Shown here in pieces: positions 58,010 to 64,000 of a DNA stretch of 64,000 bases. The stretch's first letter is position 1. Each line of letters opens with the position of its first letter. The notes under the pieces are model-generated. The model worked only from the letters and a program-made list of their open reading frames with translations, made no database searches and was not told where the DNA came from. The position numbers were made by a program, and so were the translations under genes. Location of the stretch: NCBI GenBank assembly GCA_951213105.1, contig OX578153.1, forward strand, positions 53,040,520-53,104,519, read 5' to 3'. Source of the stretch: Amaurobius ferox. Its lineage: Eukaryota > Arthropoda > Arachnida > Araneae > Amaurobiidae.

Positions 58010-58740
58010 TTACTTACAGGCAGATTTCTTGATGGCAACACTACTATAAATTGGAAGGAAACTACAGTTTACAATTTTCATATAAACGATTGATTTTTTT
58101 CTGTCTTCAAATTTTTATATCACTATTTACATTCTGTAAATAATTTAGAAATTTATCACTGCAGATTTTTTGCAATTGCAAATGATCACAATTACAGTGC
58201 GTTACCCTTCATTTAAAAGGGCTTGAAAAGAATCTTTCAATTGATAACCATGTTTGACAATGTATCCCCTCCAGGGGGGTAACTCCCCTTCCCCAGATGG
58301 GGCACAAAAATTGTATCTCTGCTATTTCTCACTACAGTTATTAAAATTAATAAATTTCGTGTTCATTGAGCCACAAATAACCCCTTTGATGCACGATTTT
58401 GTCAAATTTCATCCTATTCCGCCGTGTAATAAAAATATAAAATTTCGAATGAATTTCGAAATTTTCACTCGATTTTCCAAACATTCTATCTAGTTCTAAA
58501 TTTTTCAATAAGAAAGCAGAATATAAAGTTTCGTGAAAATCCATTGATATTTGTGGCAGCTATCGTCTGCACAAAAAAATCGTCCACACACAGGCATGCA
58601 GACAGACGGACGGACACCACTTTAAAAATAGTCAAAACGCATACCAGAGGTCTTAAAACATTAATTGGCATCAAAATCACGAAATCGAAAATTTTCGAGC
58701 AAACAATACTTCCTTTATACTTTACATGTAAAAATGCAAG
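58010..58740 (+). mobile_element. HINE-like family D, copy D3 (most complete)
   Basis: Blocks: 'acaattacagtgcgttacccttcattt', 'tatcccctccagggggg', 'gttcattgagccacaaataacccctt', core 'ccattgatatttgtggcagctatcgtctgcac', the GACAGACGGACGG microsatellite and the end 'aaacaatacttcctttatactttacatgtaaa'. The core-to-microsatellite order mirrors families A-C. Confidence 0.65.
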
Positions 58741-58860
58741 TAAAAATGTAAGTATGTAAAAATGTATTTATAAATGTTGTATAGAAATGTACATATATAT
58801 AAATATATAAATATATATAAATGTATATATAAATGTAAGTAAAAATGCAAAATAACTGCT
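58741..58860. repeat. AT-rich microsatellite (TATA/AAATGTAAGTA words)
   Basis: Irregular repeats of AAATGTAAGTA and ATATATAAAT follow the end of D3. They may have grown from the element tail. Confidence 0.6.
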
Positions 58861-59087
58861 CGTTAAAAAATCCATCAAAATATGCATAAATTTTATCTTT
58901 GTCAAGTGCAATATAAAGGAGTTTAATGTAAAGGGGTGTTTACAAGATAAAATTTTATAGAATAGTATAATATGACTTCAAATTTTTTGAGGAGGAGGGG
59001 ATGATTCTCTAGAGCGATTCTGTGGTAAACATTTAGACTTTAATTTGTATTGAAACGTGCTTTAATTATCTTTGATGATCTGCTTAC

Positions 59088-59248
59088 CACTTTCAAATAC
59101 ATCCTGTATGTTGTGCAGGGCTTCACAGAGAACCCGTCCATGAAGGGGTTCAATCTCATGAACGGAGAATGAACCACTAACTGGATGGCCAATGGGGTAG
59201 TGCTGTAGAAGTAGTCCTCTCCGCTCATGCGAACAAGAATATTATATT
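59088..59248 (-). CDS. DEG/ENaC channel exon (extracellular palm, EYFYS...NPF..G block)
   Basis: A 161-nt exon: acceptor catccacag, donor GTG|GTAAGC. Phase 1 entry (C from the previous exon makes Gln), phase 0 exit. It encodes QYNILVRMSGEDYFYSTTPL, then AIQLVVHSPFMRLNPFMDGF and SVKPCTTYRMYLKV. The D/E-YFYS, (V/I)-x-V-H-(D/S)-P, NPF-x-(D/E)-G and (V/I)-K-P-x-x-x-Y blocks are diagnostic of the family's palm domain. GC content is clearly higher than in the introns, as expected for a real exon. Confidence 0.95.
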
Positions 59249-60059
59249 CTGTGGATGAAATAAACGCACAAATGTAAAAATAATGCACCGTATTTGTATA
59301 AAATTACGCTGGTTAAGGAAAGAAAATTTCCAAATGGGAAATATCGGGAAATTTAATGGGACGGTGGACGTTGAAATTTTTTTTATTTATTTATTGACTT
59401 AGAAACGTGAAAATTTGTATAAATATTCCCCTTAACATTACTATATAAAATGCCATTAATTTTTTTTTTCAATTTTGCTATAATCTTGTCTTTTTTTTTT
59501 AATTTAATTTTCTTTAAAGAACATTTGAAAATGCTCCTTGCGTGCCATTTGTTCACATTTTTGATTCATTTTACATTATGATCACTCAAAAACACATTAT
59601 GAACAAATTTGGTTCATTTTTAAATCCTTTAGACAGTTAATTTTTTAAAAATATTTTTCTGCATTAAAACTTAATTTTCACCACTTAATTAGGTTCGTAT
59701 TCACTTTTAATTACCTTAATAAAGTCCAATTATAAAATGCATACCCATTTTCATTAAAAAATATGAAAGGTGTCTTCTTGCCAAATTTCATGCATCTCTA
59801 ACAAAAATTAGGACGCATGGAGCATTTTAAAAATGTAAAACCTTTGAAAATTCCGTTTCGAAAAAAATGTATTTAACCTTTTGCTTACGGGTGGGACAGC
59901 GTCCATCCCAAACGAAGAACCTACCAAAAAGACAGGTATTTAACATACCCTATCCCAAACATTTGGACGCCTTTTTGCAGGCATTGGCGTCCGTGGAAAT
60001 CGCTGGCAGAAACATTGCACCTGCTGCAGCAGGTGCAATGTAAAAAAAACACTTATATA

Positions 60060-60345
60060 CTTCCCTAATTTCGCAAAATAACTGACACTATTCTCAAAAC
60101 ATTGACGAAAGTCATTTCACAAAACAGCCTCTACCATTTTTAAAACATTGACGCAAGTCACAGTTAGTTGTAGCTCGTATCTCGTCAACTCCTTTCCAAC
60201 GGAATGATGACTTCTTTTATAGACTCTCCATTGAAATTTCAGGAAATCTCTCATGTCTCGTAGAATATTGGATATTTCGAGGTGTTTCTCGAATCTTCGA
60301 AAAGTCACTAAATGTCGCCCAATTTTTGATAAATCGCCAAATCTG
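60060..60345 (-). repeat. Dispersed promoter-bearing repeat (copy 2)
   Basis: Minus strand: GTTGCCAGATTTGGCGATTT, then GGAGAGTCTATAAAAGAAGT, 'gcgtcaatgtttta', 'gtcaatgttttgagaatagt', 'gttattttgcgaaattag' in the same order as copy 1 at 43600-43880. It contains an extra duplicated segment ('gtcaatgttttaaaaatgg'). The poly(A) part is not alignable. Confidence 0.6.
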
Positions 60346-60938
60346 GCAACTCTTCTTCAAAGCTTCGCATGTGGCATCCCTAGACTCATGTAATAGGAAA
60401 GGATGAAAGTACGGACGTTTTTTCTGTCTGGTTTTCGAAAGAAACGAAAGTGAGAGGGGGAAAAGAGACCCCACAGCATTTTACAAATTCGTAATATTTG
60501 AAAGATAAACTCTAGTATTTTTCACTGCCATGTAAAATATATCTTTTAATCTAATGTCCCTGCTTTTGCAGGTAAATAAACCTGACAATAGCCGTGCCAG
60601 AAGATGGGAAATTTCCCACAGAAATGGGAAATTTTTGTTAAAAAAATTATTAGCATGGAAAAAGAGGTAAAACAAAATTAAAGTATGCAAATATTTAATA
60701 TGTAATTAATATAAGGTGATAAGTATGGAAAAGAAATCATGGAAATAATAAATAAGTATGGAATAATAAATATAATTATACAAGTATGGAAATAATAAGC
60801 GAGTGTAATTACATAAAAGTGAAGTTATAATAACTAGTACTATTGTATATACTTGTTGAATGCACAATTATATATACTTTGTTAAATAATAAATATAATT
60901 AAACAAATATGGAAATAATAAATAAGTATAAGTACATA

Positions 60939-61912
60939 ACAAGTAATATCAATCATGCATAAAGCATTGATTATGAAACACTTTCTAACTCTAATGCAAT
61001 TTTATACAAACATCTCTCAAATGCGATACATTCCGCGGTAATATTTTTAAAATTATCACAATACTAGATTAATTTATTATATTTGAAAACTTCATCGAAG
61101 AAAATGAGCTTCATTCAAATGATGGCATTGAAATATAAATTGCCTGGTTTAAACATCTCTAAAATGCGATACATTCCTCTGTAATATTTTTAAAATTATC
61201 ATAACACTACAATAATTTATTATATTTGAAAACTTCATCGAAAACAAATGAACTTTATTCAAATGACGTCATCGAAATATAAATCGTCTCTATATAAAAG
61301 CAGCATTTCATTCATAATTATTTTTCCAATCGTTTAATTCATTACAATACTATAATAATTTATTTTATTTAAAAATTTAAAAAATAGTTATCTACCATAT
61401 TTATTTTAAAATGTGAAACCTTTCTCATATATAAAATAATTAAACTCTTGGAAAGATATTTATTACATTATATATCTCTTTTTCCTTTCTGGAGGATATA
61501 ACGAGTGTCAGAATTTAATTGAATTTGTTTTTTTCCTTATATTAAATAATTTTTATTTAAAAATGTGCCTAACATATATTATTGAATTTTTTTTATATAT
61601 TTTATGGGATAATTTTAATATTTCCTAAAATTTTCGAAGCAATTTGTGAATTTTAAATTCGTTTAAAAAATGTTTGAAATATTAGTTCCCATAGGATTCA
61701 ATGTATTTCATTTTTTCAATCCGGGTTCAATAAAAACTAATTGGGTGATATTATTCATTTATATTCCCATAGGTCCCACAGACCGTCTGAAAAACATACT
61801 AAAATTTTGTTTTGAAAAAGCCATTTTTACGGCAGTTATCGTGCTAACGGACAGACAGACAGAATGAATGAACAAAGTCATAAACACTTTCAACTATGTT
61901 GTAAAGTGTTAA
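60939..61912 (-). mobile_element. HINE-like family B, copy B6
   Basis: 974 bp; minus-strand start TTAACACTTTACAACATAGT at 61912, core GTTAGCACGATAACTGCC, two internal ~150-bp units, end near 60939 (ATTACTTGT instead of CTTTCTTGT). Host sequence 'tgaagttataa' is found on both sides in the surrounding AT-rich repeat, so the insertion lies inside a local duplicated sequence. Confidence 0.8.
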
Positions 61913-61976
61913 AATGAAGTTATAAATAGTATTATTATATGTACTTTGTTGAATTATATTAATTTGTTTTACTTAC

Positions 61977-62089
61977 GATTTCTTGAACTAGCTTTCTCTT
62001 GTACGGTATCAGGTTCTCCCCATAGCACATTGTATGCAAAGCAGTTAGTTGGCAAACCTTCAGGGTTGAAAACGGACAGGAGCTTTGAT
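61977..62089 (-). CDS. DEG/ENaC channel exon (NCFAYN block), first one inside the window
   Basis: A 113-nt exon: acceptor ttatatttacag, donor AATC|GTAAGT. Phase 2 entry, phase 1 exit. It encodes (x)SKLLSVFNPEGLPTNCFAYN then VLWGEPDTVQEKASSRN. The G-x-C-(F/Y)-x-(F/Y)-N block is the characteristic extracellular motif following the finger region. TM1 and the N-terminus are not in the window, so earlier exons must lie to the right of 64000. Confidence 0.92.
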
Positions 62090-63038
62090 CTGTAAATATA
62101 ACACTTTAATTTCAACACATTCACTCATATATGTATGTTTCAAATATGGTTTAGGTCCGCCTGTTTGAAAGGATTAAAAAATAAATGTATACATTTCACT
62201 AATTAATTACATAGTTGTGACCGGGATAAGTTGATACAATTGTAGAAATTGTGCAACAACTCACAATTTTTTCTCTTTCAAAAAGAAGTTTTTAATTTTT
62301 TTCGTTTTAGGTCCTTATTTATGTTCTGAATAGTAAGAAAATTAGGTAGCTTTATTGTAATTGTTTACTCTGTAATTGTTTACTCTTAGCTGTATTGTAA
62401 TTGCTTATTCCCCCCCCTCCTTTCTCTGCGTATCATAATAAAATGCAACGTCGTCGTTTTTTGACACATTCATACGTTTAAAATGAGGCAAGTTCATACT
62501 ATGCATTATCTTACCCCAATTACATCTTATTAATTATTCTAGTTTGTTGTCAAAACAATGGTTCGGAATTAACCTCATTAAGTTTTACTGACAGTTCAGG
62601 GAGAAAAATATTGAAAATGAAGTACAAAAAAGACGAAATATTAAAAATCCTGAGTAATATAATGTTATATAACTTGGTTTTAATTTTTTATTCTTAATAT
62701 TGTTAACAATAACATTAATCATAACTATGATACAAATTGTATTTTCTCGTCTATCTTACTTAGTTGCCGATCCTAACTTTTTAAATTCTCCAATAGGTGG
62801 GTTGTAATAAGTTTTATTCGATAAAGCATAGTCATTTTACTATAGATAGATCTAAAATATTCACTCACAGACCTTTCCCTGCTAAATTATTGGAGTGCTT
62901 AAGGAATCTTTAGAAACTCAGTATCAGTGTTTCTTTCAGGACTTTTGTCCGGGGGGGATGGAACTTTAAGGGGGGGGGGGCAAATTTTAAATTTGCCCTA
63001 TATAAATATATCTGAAAGCTGTCATATAAATAGAAAAA
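62090..63038. other. Intronic AT-rich sequence
   Basis: C7 run at 62410 and poly-G runs at 62950 and 62972. No exon or element end recognised. Confidence 0.4.
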
Positions 63039-63805
63039 ATCTGATGTGGGCAGGACATGACTTTCCTCATCTAATGCAATGAATTTACTACTTTTACAGT
63101 AAAAAAAATAGGTTATTCTTATAGTAGATACTTATATTCTTTCCAAAATATTGAATTTTGGTCAATTAGTCGTCATTTTCTTTAATTTAGCGTCATTTTT
63201 ATCCGTTTGGCGAGATTTTCGTTAAGTTGGCAACATTAAAAAAAATCGCTTAGTTGGCGACATTCCGCCAAATCCGTCGCCAAAATCTCACCAAGCGTTA
63301 TGAACGGAGAAATAAGTTATTCTTATAGCAATTAAATGACTATTGACATTCAAATACAAAAGTGTTACTCAAAGTATCTTTTCTCATGAATGGAACGAGC
63401 TAGATCCACGAGAATGATGTCATCAAATTTATCACATGATATTACACGTGAAAAGGGAACATGTTTCCCAGAAGTTAATATTTTTTTTTAATTTATGGGA
63501 TTTTTTTAAAAATGTATTTGAAAAATGTGCAATGTCTCGAGAACGGTTCATGCTAGCATTATAAAGTTTATGTCAATCGTTTTCTGAGGAAAATTTACAT
63601 AAGAAATGACTATTTGCGTAACCTTATTAAAGGTTTTGATTTTTTGATGATTTCTTCAAAATTTCACCCGAAACTTTATGAGGGTTCTGAACATCTGATT
63701 GTATTTAAAAACAAACTTCCAGTATTCACGGATTGTAATTTTTGTACCAAATTTCATTCGAATCGCTCCATTCGTTCATGAGTTATCGTCTCCACAGACT
63801 CACTG

Positions 63806-63844
<39 letters not shown>

Positions 63845-63976
63845 TCAGCTCAAAAACGTCTGATTCGTGTTCAGGGATGCTTGAAACGTGCTCTCCCGTC
63901 GAAAACTCGAATTCGAATTTTCGACTCCGTCACAATTACTTTCCTTATACATTATACTATGTATATAAAGAAAGTA
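63039..63976 (-). mobile_element. HINE-like family A, copy A14
   Basis: 938-bp inverse copy with ATCTGATGTGGGCAGGACAT at the left and the palindromic end at 63976; long (AC)n at 63806-63840. It lies in the intron upstream of the exon at 61977. Confidence 0.8.
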
Positions 63977-64000
63977 ACTAGGTTGTCATAAAATGTCTCC

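Overview
The window looks like a piece of an AT-rich animal nuclear genome, most likely an arthropod and perhaps an arachnid. Reasons: genes are split by GT-AG introns, one partial ZNFX1 gene and one DEG/ENaC channel with the arthropod-style pore sequence are present, and everything else is dense eukaryotic transposable-element and satellite DNA. Nothing bacterial, plasmid or phage-like was seen. The species assignment is inference only.

Genes. Positions 1-2577 (+) are the 3' coding end of a ZNFX1-like gene: the last helicase motifs of an SF1 RNA helicase, a long NF-X1-type Cys/His array and the C-terminal RZ-like zinc finger, followed by a poly(A) signal at 2650. Between 27962 and 62089 on the minus strand lie at least eight, probably nine, small exons of one DEG/ENaC (pickpocket/ASIC-like) sodium channel subunit. 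I assembled them by hand from splice sites, reading-frame phase and family motifs. The N-terminal exons lie beyond the right edge. One link, between 43224 and 28452, does not close in phase and probably lacks a small exon. The two genes converge, about 25 kb apart.

Repeats. Most of the remainder is interspersed repeats. Four AT-rich families (called A, B, C and D here) share one layout: a palindrome near one end, a TG or GTCY microsatellite, a conserved core resembling GACGATAACT followed by a CGATT-type motif, and, in A and B, a stem-loop near the other end. A and B copies sit between T and T without target duplication. This fits non-autonomous Helentron elements (HINE, DINE-1 or mini-me type). 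Family A (about 0.9 kb, some 14 copies) is nested in A, C and D copies, so it is the youngest. Other elements: a degenerate mariner (17.6-18.6 kb), a decayed Tc1 (42.2-42.9 kb), a 768-bp mariner-like relic with long inverted ends next to the channel stop codon, three fold-back MITEs, a tRNA-SINE family, a 5S rRNA-tRNA chimeric SINE at 9.8-10.2 kb, LINE 3' ends whose tail resembles the SINE tail, a solo LTR at 52.3-53.0 kb, and a promoter-bearing repeat present twice.

Tandem arrays: a 63/56-bp array with a 308-bp higher-order unit (7.03-8.11 kb), a 43-bp array (10.63-10.85 kb), a ~140-bp array (25.8-26.3 kb), a 25-bp array (35.8-36.35 kb), a ~50-bp array carrying repeated splice-donor-like motifs just after a channel exon (56.12-56.38 kb), and a ~42-bp array (56.65-56.83 kb).
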